A stretch of 64,000 bases of DNA from Rhizaria sp. SCN 62-66. Lineage: Eukaryota; Rhizaria, unplaced. This document shows positions 1-12,000 of this stretch, piece after piece. The notes beneath the pieces are model-generated. The model worked only from the letters and a program-made list of their open reading frames with translations, had not been told where the DNA came from and made no database searches. A program made the position numbers and the translations under genes. Positions within the stretch are counted from its first letter, which is position 1. Each line of letters opens with the position of its first letter. The stretch spans positions 62,001-126,000 of the forward strand of contig MEDY01000044.1 in the NCBI GenBank assembly GCA_001724265.1, in the 5' to 3' direction.

Positions 1-3000
1 GTGCGGGACCCAGCTCAGGCTGTGGCAAAAGGGGGATACCAGGAGTCGGACGAACAGGAGCAGTTCCAACCCGGTTTAGAGCAGGCGCAGGCGCGTCGTA
101 GCGACGTGCAGTCGGCTGCAATGGCTGAATAAGGCGGCGCGGTATCATGGGGGCAGAGGAGCCGACGCTCGTAGAAGCGGCAACCGTTGCATCAGCTGTG
201 GCCACGAAGTCATTGACAGTATTTACTGCAGGTACAATGCTTGCAGCAAGGACATGGCTGCCTGTGGTTGCACCGGATGCAGCTGCAGCGGTCCACGGCA
301 GAACACGCGCCGCATGAGCCAGGGCAGTTGTCGAACTCAAGTGAGGACGCAGCGTCGAGACCAGGTCCGAGTCAGCAGACTGCAGGGTCGCAGTTGGTGT
401 AAGGCATGAGAGCGACCGGTACCCGACAATAGGATCAGCGATAGAAGCCAGCTTGGTCCGCAAAACAGCAGCAAAGTCTGGCGAAATAGCGTGAGGTGAC
501 AGCATCAATGGCATCACTGCCGTTTCGTACTCGCCACCAAAGCGCGCGCTGAGGTCCGGCGCCCAGAGAGCAGGCATGAGTGTCGGCTCCAGCACAGCAC
601 TCGGCACAAAGCCGAGTCCAACAGGACTATTGGTCAACACCGCTGTCAGCACAGCCTTCGCAGAGTAACCTGGAGCGGCCGTACGAGAATCGGGATTAAC
701 ACAGAGACTCGCGCGCGCAGGGTCAGTAAATGCTGCCTTAAGTAGCAGTTCGCTCAAAGGGGACAGCACGGCGTTGACCGGTGCAGACGAGCGGCACTCC
801 GGCGCAGATGTTGAAGATGCAGCCGATGCAGCGGCGACCGCAGCGGCCGCAAGTCCGGCAGCGTTCATATGCGAGGGCACACCAGAAGCGTCGGGGTCAG
901 CATCGAGTGAGGATACCACTGTGTTGTAAGATGTGTCTTTGTTGGCCTTCTCACGCGCCGACTGCACCACCGCAGAGGGGCGCGTACGTGGCGGAACAAG
1001 GGACTGCGCCCAGCGAGTTTGCACAGCGAGCGCAAGCGATTCCAACGACGGGAACGGAAAGCGACGCAGCTCATCAAGTCCATCGCGAGCCGTGTTCTCT
1101 GCAGCTGGATGAAGCCTGTGTGCAGCCTCGGCAGCAACAACACGTGTGAGTGTAATGACAGCAGGTGCAGTTAGAGATCGTGGCAGCAGAAGCAGGAAAC
1201 GCGTGACAAGATCATCGATTGAAGCAGTCATGTTGTCCTCGGCAGCAACCAGTGCCATCATCACAGTGGTACGTGTCTCGCGCGGTTGCGACTGCTGCTC
1301 TAGTTGCCGTTGTTGGTCGGAAGAAAAGTGGCCACGCGGAGTCTGGCTATCCATGGCGTTGCCGCGGCCGACGTTGGCATAGTCAGTCGCGTACCCCAGC
1401 GGGTTAGCCGCAGCAGCATCCACAGCGCCGTGCTGCTGCACAAGAAGGGACGAGTCTGCCGGGAATGCTGCGCGAGGGCGCAGAACGCGTGGCGCAGCAG
1501 GCACAGCCGTACGCTCAAGCTGGGCAAGCCTATCAAACAAATGATGGATTGTCATCTCAGCCTCAGTCAGCAGCGACATCGGGGGAAGCAATCCCACGAC
1601 TATGAGTTGATACATCAACTGTGAAAGACGACGCCACGCACCGGCGGTGACTGTGGCACGCGAGACGGTCACGGTCGAAGGAACGCCAAGCGCGGGAACG
1701 AGAGAAAGAGGGGCGAAGACACAGTCAGGGGCAACAGTGTTGGCGTAAGCCGCAAGTCGAGAGTCATTAGACAAGAAGGCGGTTTGCGAGGCAAGTGGCT
1801 CGAAGATGTCTGCTGAAAGACAGCTGTCTCTACCGCGTCCCCAGAGACTCTCAATCGAGCTTTCCTCTGTGATGTTCTGCACAGAGCCGCCCTCAGTGAG
1901 CCGCGAGATCTGTCTGTACCACAGCCCAGTCGGAGGCTTCTCTTTACGCGGAGCCGCCAACAGCGCTGGCAAAGTAAGCGTCTGCTTCGTGACCGCAAGA
2001 CTACGAGCGAGATCGACCGGTGATGCAAACGACGTGCCCGTCGCAATCAGCGCGTCGCACAGCGTAGTGAGTGTGAGCACGCAGTAGTCAACGGCAGAGA
2101 GCAGAATCGTTACTTCCTCATCGGAAAGCGGCATCGGCTGAGTCATCAGTAACCCATGGGCACCGCAGTCACGGCACCGCAGCGGAGCATCCTTAGGACA
2201 AAGACAAGCGCGACGCATCCCCAATACAGCAGCAAGGTAGGCACGCGCGTGCTCGGCGGCGTGAAGCTTGTAGTCAACCGTGAGAGTCAGCGCAAGCGGA
2301 GACAGCAGCCGGCGCGCAAGCACCGCCACACCAGCGATGGCTGGTGTACTGACGACACCATTAACAGAATCAGTACGATCAGCTTTGTCAATATCAGCGT
2401 CACGTTCAGCAGGCGGTAAGGCAAAGCGTGCGGTCGCAACGCGGCGGGGACGTGCAAGTGCGTTGAGCATGACGGGTGACACCCACAGTGTCGTCGACCG
2501 CGGCAGAACACCGCCGCTAAACGGCGGAGACTTTGTTAGTGGGCGGGCGAGCACAGGCCAGCTCAAGCATGCAGATGCGTGAGTAGACGCCGTGGCAATC
2601 GCGTCAAGCACAGGACCGCTCTGCGCGGGAACGCCGGGCTGAGGGGCGTCGCCGAGCGCCAGCAGGCGCGGTTCAAGTGCGTAGACGATCGTACTGTAGT
2701 GCCGCGCGAGCGTCGCTGGAGGTTTGATTTCAGGCATAAGCTCCATGCAGCGCTGTGCGTGAGCGGATATGGGATATCGGCTTGACGCCGGGCGCGCCGC
2801 CCATCCCACAGTCACAACCGTGCCAGTCCTCGTGGTGTGCTGTGTGATCGCAGCAAGACCGCCGCCAGCAAGCGAGGTTGCGGCTTCAAGCAGCAACGGC
2901 AGCGCAGAAGGTGCAACGCCGGCCGCCGCGGGAAGGACGTCACTCACCTGGCGCTGATTGCGCGGGAGCGAGCTCGTCACACGCAGCGAACTTGCGGCGG

Positions 3001-6000
3001 CGACAGCAGCAGCAACGAGCGTGTCCCTAATCGAGACAGTTCCCTCAACAGTCGACGTTGGCGTCACAAGCGCGCGTGACATCGCGACCGCAAAAGCACC
3101 GATGGTGTAACGCGCCGGAACCTGTCTAGCGGCAGCAGCGGCCCTGCCACGAGCGGGCTGAATCATGGGAGCAGGAAACGCCAAAGGTGACTGTAAGGCG
3201 TCGCCACTGAGTGCATGATCGGGGGACGTCACGTCCGTGGTCAGCGCTGCGGAGAGAGAAAGCAGGCCAGCAACAGCGTCGCAGGCACACTGAGCAAGAC
3301 TCACGCGGCGAGGAGCCTGGGTGCGGGTTGATGCAAGCGCGAGGGCGGGGACAACTGATAGCAAGCGTGGGACGGAGAAGCCCGCAGCAGCTGCGATCGT
3401 GTCAATGCTGGTGAGAGAAAAGGGGAACATAGAGGCTGCGTGTGCGAGCGGGCAAGGGCGTGGGCAGTCAACGGCGATGGATGACCGGAACAGATGGCTA
3501 ATATCGGCAAGAGCTGGTGCTGATGCAGCCAGAACGAGACTATCACTCAGTGCTGTGCTAGATTCAGTTGCAAGTGGCATCGCGCCATCCCACGAGGCAC
3601 CTGCAGATGCTACAGCAGCAATAGCAGTCGTGACAACGGCGTTCGTCGTGTCAGAGAAACGCGGAACAAGGGATGAAAACAGTGACGCGAGTGCGTGTGA
3701 CTCTTCGTCGTTCCCACTGCCACGTGCGGCCGCAACTGCAGCAGTCGCTGCAGCGTCGGGCGCAAGCGCTACCGCAGCAACAGCGCGCCACACAGCGGGG
3801 ATATCGTTGAATGCGCCAGACACGTTTGTCGGCCAGTATAAAGTCTCGAGGAAACCCTTGTACTTAACGCCTGCAGTGACAGCAGCGGTGCTTGAGCACG
3901 ATACCGCCGCAACCGGATTAGCCAGCATGTGTGCGGCACCTTCCGCAGCGTCAGCGGCTTCTGCTGCGGCAGCCGCGGCGGCCAAAGCGCTCGCGTGCAC
4001 GGCGCCCGGGGCGTTCGCGGCGACCGCGCCAGTGGGAAGATCGTCTAAGCCGGCAGCACGGCGCGCCGCAGTGGCGCGCGCGGCACCCGCAGTGGGCGCA
4101 TGCAGCGGGGGCAGGTACGGGCGCGCACGCGCCAGCACTTCGCTGCAGTCGCCGATCGCGTCAATCAACGCCGCGGTCGAGTCGGCACCCGACGCTGTGG
4201 AGGCTGTTGTCGCAGTCGTCGCACCTGCGCGGTTGGCAGCAGCGCTGATCGCAGAGATTGGCAGAGCTGCGACTGACGAAGGTGCAGCGTATATCGCAGG
4301 GTCGGCGATGACGAGAGCCGTGGTGCCAGCGTCGGTGAGAGCATGCAGAGCGTAGGCGGAGGCAAGAGCAGGAGCCAACGAAGGAGTGACATGCGCGGCA
4401 AGAAGGAAGCCAGCGCGTAAAGCGTGGTCACGACTGTACGATGTCGGCTGGGTTGCAGACAGTGCAGCAACGGCGGATGCAGACTGAGCCGAGGTCGCAG
4501 TCGTGGCCATGCCAACATCGTATGAGGGCGCAGTAGTTGACGCAAGTAAATACGCAACAAACGCGCCAAGAGCGTCTTTCTGGCCGCACGTTGCAACCTC
4601 ATCAGCGCCAAAGGGCTGGTCAGGAGTCATAGTGGACGCGGAGACCGGGGCGCGGACAGTCGCGGTGGCCACAGCCGCAGCCAGCAGCAACGCAGCAGGA
4701 ACAGGCACGGGGCCCGCAAATGATCCTGCAGCCAGCCGCCGGCGGAGAGCAAGACCAGGGGACAACGCAGTCACTTGATGTTGCTGTTGGCCATTATTCT
4801 GGTTATTACCGCCGCCATGCTTGCTCTTGCGCGGGGTTGCATCATAGCGCTGCGACGCGGCACCGCGACCACTTGCGGGGGCGTTAGTGGGGCGTGATTG
4901 TTGTGAGCGCGTTTGCGAGCGGAAGAGCGCCGTGACGCGCAACGCGTGGACGAGGGACCGCAGAGTCGGCACGGGCGCCGGCAACGCAGCTGCAGAGGCA
5001 GACATCGCCACATGAGCCGCAACGACAGCGCTCGCCGCCTTGAACAGCGGCGTCAGCATCGCGCGCGCTGCGTCCGATAGACTCATCGGGCCGCCTGGCG
5101 TCGGCGCCGCGCGAAGTGTCGGAGAGCTCGGGAGCAATGGCGGGGAGCCTCCCTTAGAACTAGCAGCTGCAGTCATCGCAGGCGATGCGCCAGACGTGGC
5201 GGAGACTAGCGAGAGCGCAGTGAGCTTCATTGCGGAAGAGTCATCTGGAGCCGAGCGGTGCGAGCGCGGGGTGCTGAATCCAGCAGTATTCTTGTCACCG
5301 CGAGATGTGTTATTGCCATAACCATCCTCATTATCACTTTCAGAAGAGTTCTCGTCATCGAACGCGTGCGGCGCAGTGCCATTGGGCAAGCTCGCCTCGT
5401 TGTATGCACTGTCAGCGTCGCGCAGCGCCTCCAACCGCCACAAAGGCGCAACGTGTGGGCTCTGGAGCATGACGCGCGCAAACTCGGTGCGGACGCCCAT
5501 AGCCCACGCTTCGTCAAGCAAGCGCAAGCGAGTGGTCGTGAAGGTCCGCGCGCTGTGTGCGAGCGCCCCGGCAAGCGCGGGCAGCGACGAAAAACGCGGC
5601 GGTTCGGGTGCAGATGCTAGCTTCAGCAAGAACGGAACTGCGCGCGTAATAGCGCCAGTGCCGATCACGAGAGCGCGGATATGCAGCGAGTTGACCGTGA
5701 GCCAGTCAGCAACCAGCGGGGGTGAGAACACAGTCATCAGCGCGCCGGCCGGGTCGCCGCGTGGGTTCACCAGCACTGAGCCGGCGCCAGAGCCGTCAGC
5801 CGCAGCGAGCTCAGCCTCAACGTTACGCCGCCCCAGTGGTGCTTGCGCGGCGCCACTGCGCATAGCTTGTGCGGCGGCTGCGGCGGAAGCGGTGGCAGAC
5901 ACAGGCCCGGTGCGAGTGCAACCGTGAGGACGACCGAAGTGGCGAAACAGCGCCAACAGCTCTCCCTCCTGGGCGGAAACAAGCGCGTGCAGGGAGCGAA

Positions 6001-9000
6001 CACGCGAGAACAGCTCAGCGGGCGACACGACAAGTGGTTCAGGCGGGGTCAACGCGGAAATGTTGCGCGGGAGCACACCGCCGCCCAGTGCAAGCGCCGC
6101 GGCGTACGCGCGTGCACTTGCGATCGCGGCAGAGGACAGGGCAAAGGGGTCTATCAAGCGTGCAGGAAGTGTGCGAGCAGCCCATGACCCGCTGGTGGTT
6201 GCAACAGGCACAGGGGGAGAAGGCAACGAGAACAAGATCTGGCGAGGTGTCGGTGCGCGGATCAAGTCTTGCATCTTCGCGATGCCTGAAAACGGAGTTG
6301 AAGCCGCGGGCCCGGTCGTCGCGCGGGGCGCTGCAAGCCCTCCATCGCGGGATGGCACAATGCCAGCAGCGGCACTGAAGCCATCATCAGAGTCTGAATC
6401 GGTCGCGAGCTCGGCCTCAGACCGCGGGCCGTGCGGGTCGGCCGGCGTGTAACTGCGCTGCGCGGTGCGCGAGATGGCGCGCTGCGACAGACGCACGCGG
6501 TCCGGGGACGCGGGGGTTGCAGAGTTGGCATTGTTGCGCAGCGGGGCACTTAGCACAGACGTGGCCGCAGCCGAAGCTGTCAAAGTGGCGCGCGCCCCAG
6601 CGCCCTTGGACCCGCGGAGAGAAATCTCCTTCATGATGTTCTTGAACGAGTCAGCGCCGTCTGTTGCGCGCCGACTTCCGGCGTTGCGCGAGTTGGCCCT
6701 TTGCTGCAATGCAGTAGTGGCCGAGCCCGCGCCACCCACGTGGTTCTGACTGCTAGCAGTGATCAAGCCTTGACGCACACGTGAAGGCGCGTTGGCAGCG
6801 GCCGCGAGATCCACCGGCCCCGCATTGATTGCTTTGTCTGCCTCAACGCGCGTCCAGTGCAGCAAGTGTGCGGCGACTTCGGCAGCCCACCGCGCGCGCA
6901 GCTCCGACGCGAGAGCGTCGAGGTACACGGCAGCGATCGAGTCGGCCTCCCACTGAGCGCCGGGGCTCGGGGACACGCCGCCGAGCAGGCGCAGCAGAGT
7001 CTCAGCGACGGCCTCGCCAACGGTGCCGCCGGCAGGAGGACCGGGGGGCACGCCGGAGGACGGCGGGGCGGCGGGCATTGCAGGGGCAGGCAACGGCGCT
7101 GTTTCTGACGAACTGGTAGATGAGTCAGAAACGGCAGAGCGCAGTGGCGCAAAGAGCCAGGGGCCAGCAAGCGTGTCGCTGTGCGACAGCAATGCACCGG
7201 TAATAGCCACGCGTGCAGTGCCGTTGCGCACGCCGGCGGATGTTGAGGGGACCTGGCTGGGGTCCTTGGTGATGCACGCGACGCGGGCCTCGCGGCGACG
7301 GCGCAAGCGCGCAGTGAACGCGAGGTGTGCGCGGGAGACGGCGAAGATGATATCGTCGAAGTCCCTGAAACGCACCGCGGCACGCGTTGGGAGTGAGGTC
7401 ACGTTGCGCGGTGGAGATCCGAGAGCGGTCCCGGCAGTGAACCGCGCACACTGCGATGACTGGGGGAACGAGCCCGAGGACGTAATAGGCATCGATGACG
7501 ACGACGGCGCGGAAGAAAAGGATGATGCTGACGTGGGCGCAGGCGTGCCGGGACCGGGAGTCACCGTCCGCATCGCTGCAGGGCCACACAGCGGCTCCGC
7601 GGGGACAGGGGAGTAGACGAGGGTCAGATGAGACTGTGTGGGCATCCACGGCAGCGCGGCACCGGGGCCAGTGGTCTCTGCCGCGGTAGCCAGCCCACCC
7701 GAAAGCGCGGGGATAAGCAACGGGTGTGCGACGGCGAACGGGACGGCCATAGGCGCCTTGGCGTTCTCGGGCACGGGCAGCGAGGCCAGCCTCGTGTCGA
7801 CAACAGCAAGACCCGCGACGTCGCCGTAGAGGAACGCGAGTAGGTAGAGCAGCGCCATTGGGCCGGCACCGGTCATGAAGTACAGCTTGACCATATCCTC
7901 CGTCGGGACAGCGACGAACTGCGAGTAGCCGTAGAGAGGCGCGCCGGATGCGGACCCGAGCGCGGAGCGGCGGTTGCGCGCAGTGCCGCCGGAGCCGGCC
8001 GGAGTGCGCCGGAACAGCTGCTGGCCGAGCGAGCTGGTGCCGAAGAATGCCACGAGCTCTGTCAGCGCTGCGGGCGCCACTAACCGCGCCTCGGCAGCCA
8101 CGTATGACGTGAGGCGCTGCAGTGAAGCAGCGCGGACACCGACAATATCCAGTGTCTCCAGGTGGAAACGCACGGCGGCCTTAAACGAGGACGCAGCAAT
8201 CGCAGCGGCGACGGCGATGCGCACGGACACGGCCGCAGCGGCTGCAGGGGGAAGCGCGGCTCTCGAAGCAGCGTCCGGCAGGGTCGGTGTGGACTCTGCA
8301 GCCGAGAGCAGAGCCGTGATTTCGGCATGTGCAACGGTCGCGCCCGATGACGCAGCCGAGGCACTGTTCGAGCTCGAGCCGCTGCGGCGAGAGCGCTGAA
8401 GCTGCAAGAAGCACGTCGGAGTTGACAACACTTCGACAACGCTCGTGCGCGCGTCTTCACAGTCAAGCCACGCCTGCGCAGCCTCAAACGCAAGCGCGAG
8501 CGCAGTGACCGTGCGGTACTGCTGCGTCGGCGCCTCGACGTGGGCCATGGCGCTGCTCGCGCCCAAGCTGGACCGGAGCGAGCTGCGGGAACCGGGCCGC
8601 GAGCCCCAGCCCGAGGCGGGGTTCGGAGACGACGAGCGGTGGTCGCCGCGGCGCGCACGCTGCGTCAATGCGAGCACGGTCTTCTGCGCGCGGGAAAGGC
8701 TGTACACGCCGTGGCTCGGCGCGGAGCTGTCTTCGCCGGCGTTAGCAGCGGCGGCGGCAGCTGCAGCGATCGTGACGACGACATCCTTAACCGCGGGGTC
8801 GGCATGCGCGGCCGTGGGCGTCGCCGCGGACAGCAGCCGCAGCAGGTCGTTCGGCGTGAGGGTGAGCACGACCACTGCGGTCTCGCCCTCAGTGCGCGGA
8901 CGCATGGTTAGCGCGCGCACAGCGGCGTCGGCCGCAGCAGCAGCAAGGACAGTTGCCGGCGTGGCGGCGTCCTGCGCTGCACTGCGCTTCGTACTTGTCG

Positions 9001-12000
9001 TCGGGCCGCCTTGAGACGCCAGCGCGAGCTCTTCCGCGGCGGCCGGGGTGAACACCGTGCAGCCGTTGGGGGCAACAAACACTCCAGACGCGGGCGCTGC
9101 AGCGGCAGCAAGGCGGCGGCGGCGCGGTGACAAGGCGGGCACGACAATGGACGTATCAGGAAGAGTAACAACGTATCCTGCCTCTGTGACAGCGGGGAAA
9201 TCGGCCGGGAGCGCAGCAACGGCAGTACGGGCGCGCTGAGCGTCGGTGTGACGGACGTGAGACGCGTTGTCGTTGTCGTCGTCGTCGTCACCGCTCGCAA
9301 CAGTTTTACGGACATTGCGCTTTGACGCAGAGTCAACAGTCTTGCTGCGGCCAACATGAGCCCAAATCTCGGCGTCAGCCTCGGCATGAGCATCGTCTCT
9401 GTCCTCATCGTCATCGTCCTCGTTAGCATCATTAGCATCCTCGTTATCGTCGTCGTTGTCGAAAGCAGGGCACGCAAGAACAACACGCGGCGCCGCCCTC
9501 AGCAGCGGGCACTGCGGGCTCGCAATCGCGCGGTACAGCGTGCGCGCGTCGCGGTAGAAGCGCGCATGCACGGCTTCCTGCCGCTCGCGCAGCCGCAGCA
9601 GCGCGGCCGCAAACGCCGCGAACGACGGACACAGCACCAGCACGGGCCCAGGCGCCGCGCCGGCGGGGGGCGCTGCGGGGAGACCGTGCGCGGTCACCGG
9701 CGCAGGGGCGAGGCACGCCGAGGGCGTGAAGTCGCTCCAGTGCGCGCGCAGCGGCAGCACGACGCAGTCGGCATCAGCGCTGCTCGCGCCTGCTGCGGAG
9801 TTGCGTGCGGCAGTCGCGCCGGGCGCGGGGGCCGACGCCGAGGCTGGCGCGCCGGTCGCGACTGCGAGCAGCTCCTCAGTGAGCGCGCGCGCGCCAGCGA
9901 CGCCGCCGGCGCGCGTCAACAGCGCGTCAATCTGGGACGCAACCGCGGTGATTTCGGTGCCCGGCGGCAGCAGCGACACGCTAGTGGGCGCACCGCACAC
10001 CAGAGGCCCCGCAACCACGCCCGCGGCGGCGCTCGCAGCGTCACCGCCGTTGGCAGCGGCAGCGGCGGCGGCGGCGGCGGCACCGCCGGAGCTGGGCTGC
10101 GGTGTGTAGAGTGGCAGCGTGAGCGCGAGCGGGACGCGGATCGCGCGCGGGGCGACGGTGCTGAGGTACATCAGCAGTGCAGTGCGCACGCGGTCCGGGT
10201 GCACCATCACGCGCGCGTTTACGCCGCCGTCGCTGGCATCGCCAGGAGCAGTCGGATAAGACCCCTTGGTGGCAGATGCTACAGACGGCGTGGTCGCAGT
10301 GGACGTGGCTTGTGATGGCTGCGGGCGCGCGGGGCCAGCAACGGGTTTACTGGCGGTGGGCGCAGTAGCTGACGCAGCAGTAGACTGTAGATCAAGAGCG
10401 GGAACAGCGGGCCTCGGAAGCTCAGCGAGCTCGGGCGACCCTTGATGTTTGCTGCGGGTGCTGGTAGGTTCATAGCTCGGACTGGGGGGATCAACCCGGA
10501 GAGTGACGCGCGCAGTCGGCGGCCAGGCGTCAGCCTCGCTGGAGCCTCCAGTCGCCGCAGCACTGGCAGGCTTGATAGGCGTGCTTTGCCGAGTCGCCAC
10601 GGCGGTTTTGGAGCTCTCCGTGCGGATAGAGTTTCGCTGAACCTTCGCGGCGTCCGCGACAAGCTTGTTTGCAGACTTTGCAATCGCCGCAAGCGCAGCA
10701 GCGCTGTCAGCGCCATTGTTGAACTCCTGCGTGATAACTGGTCCCGTCAGCGCGGTTACGATGGCGCGCAGAGTCGAGATGAGCGGGGCCCAGGACTGCG
10801 CCGCGGCGGCCATCTCGCCGACAGTCATCTCGGAGACTATCACCGTGCTTACGACGGCGGCGACGGCGGCGGAGCCCGCGGGGTGGGTGCAGTGCCACAG
10901 CGCCGCCAGCAGCGGAGCTGCAATGGGCACGGCCGCAAGCGCGGGCGCGGGAAGCGCGGCCAGGAAGCTCGCGTCGGGGCCGGCGACAGCACCGGAGCCA
11001 GCGGGGGTCAGCTGCTGCATCTGCTGCTGATGTGCTGCAATATGGGAGTCGTCTTCATCATTGCTGTGGACAGCGTTGGCGCTGACGCTCACAACTGGAG
11101 CCAGCGCGGCGCCGGCGGCCGCGAGCGCGCGCACGTCCGCGCGGCGCAGCGGCACGGGCCGCGACAGCGCGGCGGCGACGGGGGCAAAATTGGCCGAGGT
11201 CATGTACGCGGCGAGCACGGCGGTGAAGGCGGGGCCGGCCTCGGGGAGCGCCGCGCCAGCGCCGTCGGTGTCGGCGGACGACGACGGCACCGAGGCCGTC
11301 GCAGTGGCGGCCGCGGTCGCCGGGGCAGGGGCAGGGGCAGGGGCAGGGGCGGGGCGTGTCGGGTGCAGCGGAGGCAGCACAGCAGCAGGCTGCTGTTGCT
11401 GTGCACCTGCGCTCGATTTGCGCTGCAATAGGGATCCGCTGGAGACGGAGCCAGAAAGCACTGAACGTCCCTCGGACTCAGTTGCCACCTCTGCGCTCGC
11501 GTTCGCGCTCGCCGGAGCGTGCTGACTGGAGACAGCGGCACCGGTCGTCGGAGTGCTGCGACGTGGAAACAGCTGGGGAAGAGATAGCTCATTGCTCTGC
11601 TGCGGCTGCGGCTGCTGCTGTTGCTGCTGCTGAGGCTGTTGCGGCTGCTGTTGCTGTTGCTGCGGCTGCGACTGCGCAGGCGTGAGCGACTGCGACTGCG
11701 AGCGCGCATGTGTCTGCTGCTGCTGCGGAGGTGCAAGTCCCACGAACTGGCTCTGCACCGCGCTGCCCGACCGGCCGTGCGCGGGAATGTCAGAGCGTAT
11801 GTCAGAGCGGACTGGGCCCTGCACGGGCGTGACAGCGAGCTCCGTGACGGCCCGCGGCGTCACTGCGAGCCCGGTCGGGTCGCCGGCGATGGTGACGGTA
11901 GCAGCGCCGTGGTCGCCGGCAGCAGCGCCCGCCTGTGACCGCGACTGCGAATGCGTGTGTGACAGCGGGATCGTCGGTGTCCGCGTGTGCGAGCCCTCGG

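Noticed and set aside
182-300. Plus-strand frame with several Cys and His residues that looks like a zinc finger
   Set aside because: It has no ATG, is closed by stops on both sides in the same frame, and lies antisense to the continuous 12.7-kb minus-strand frame.
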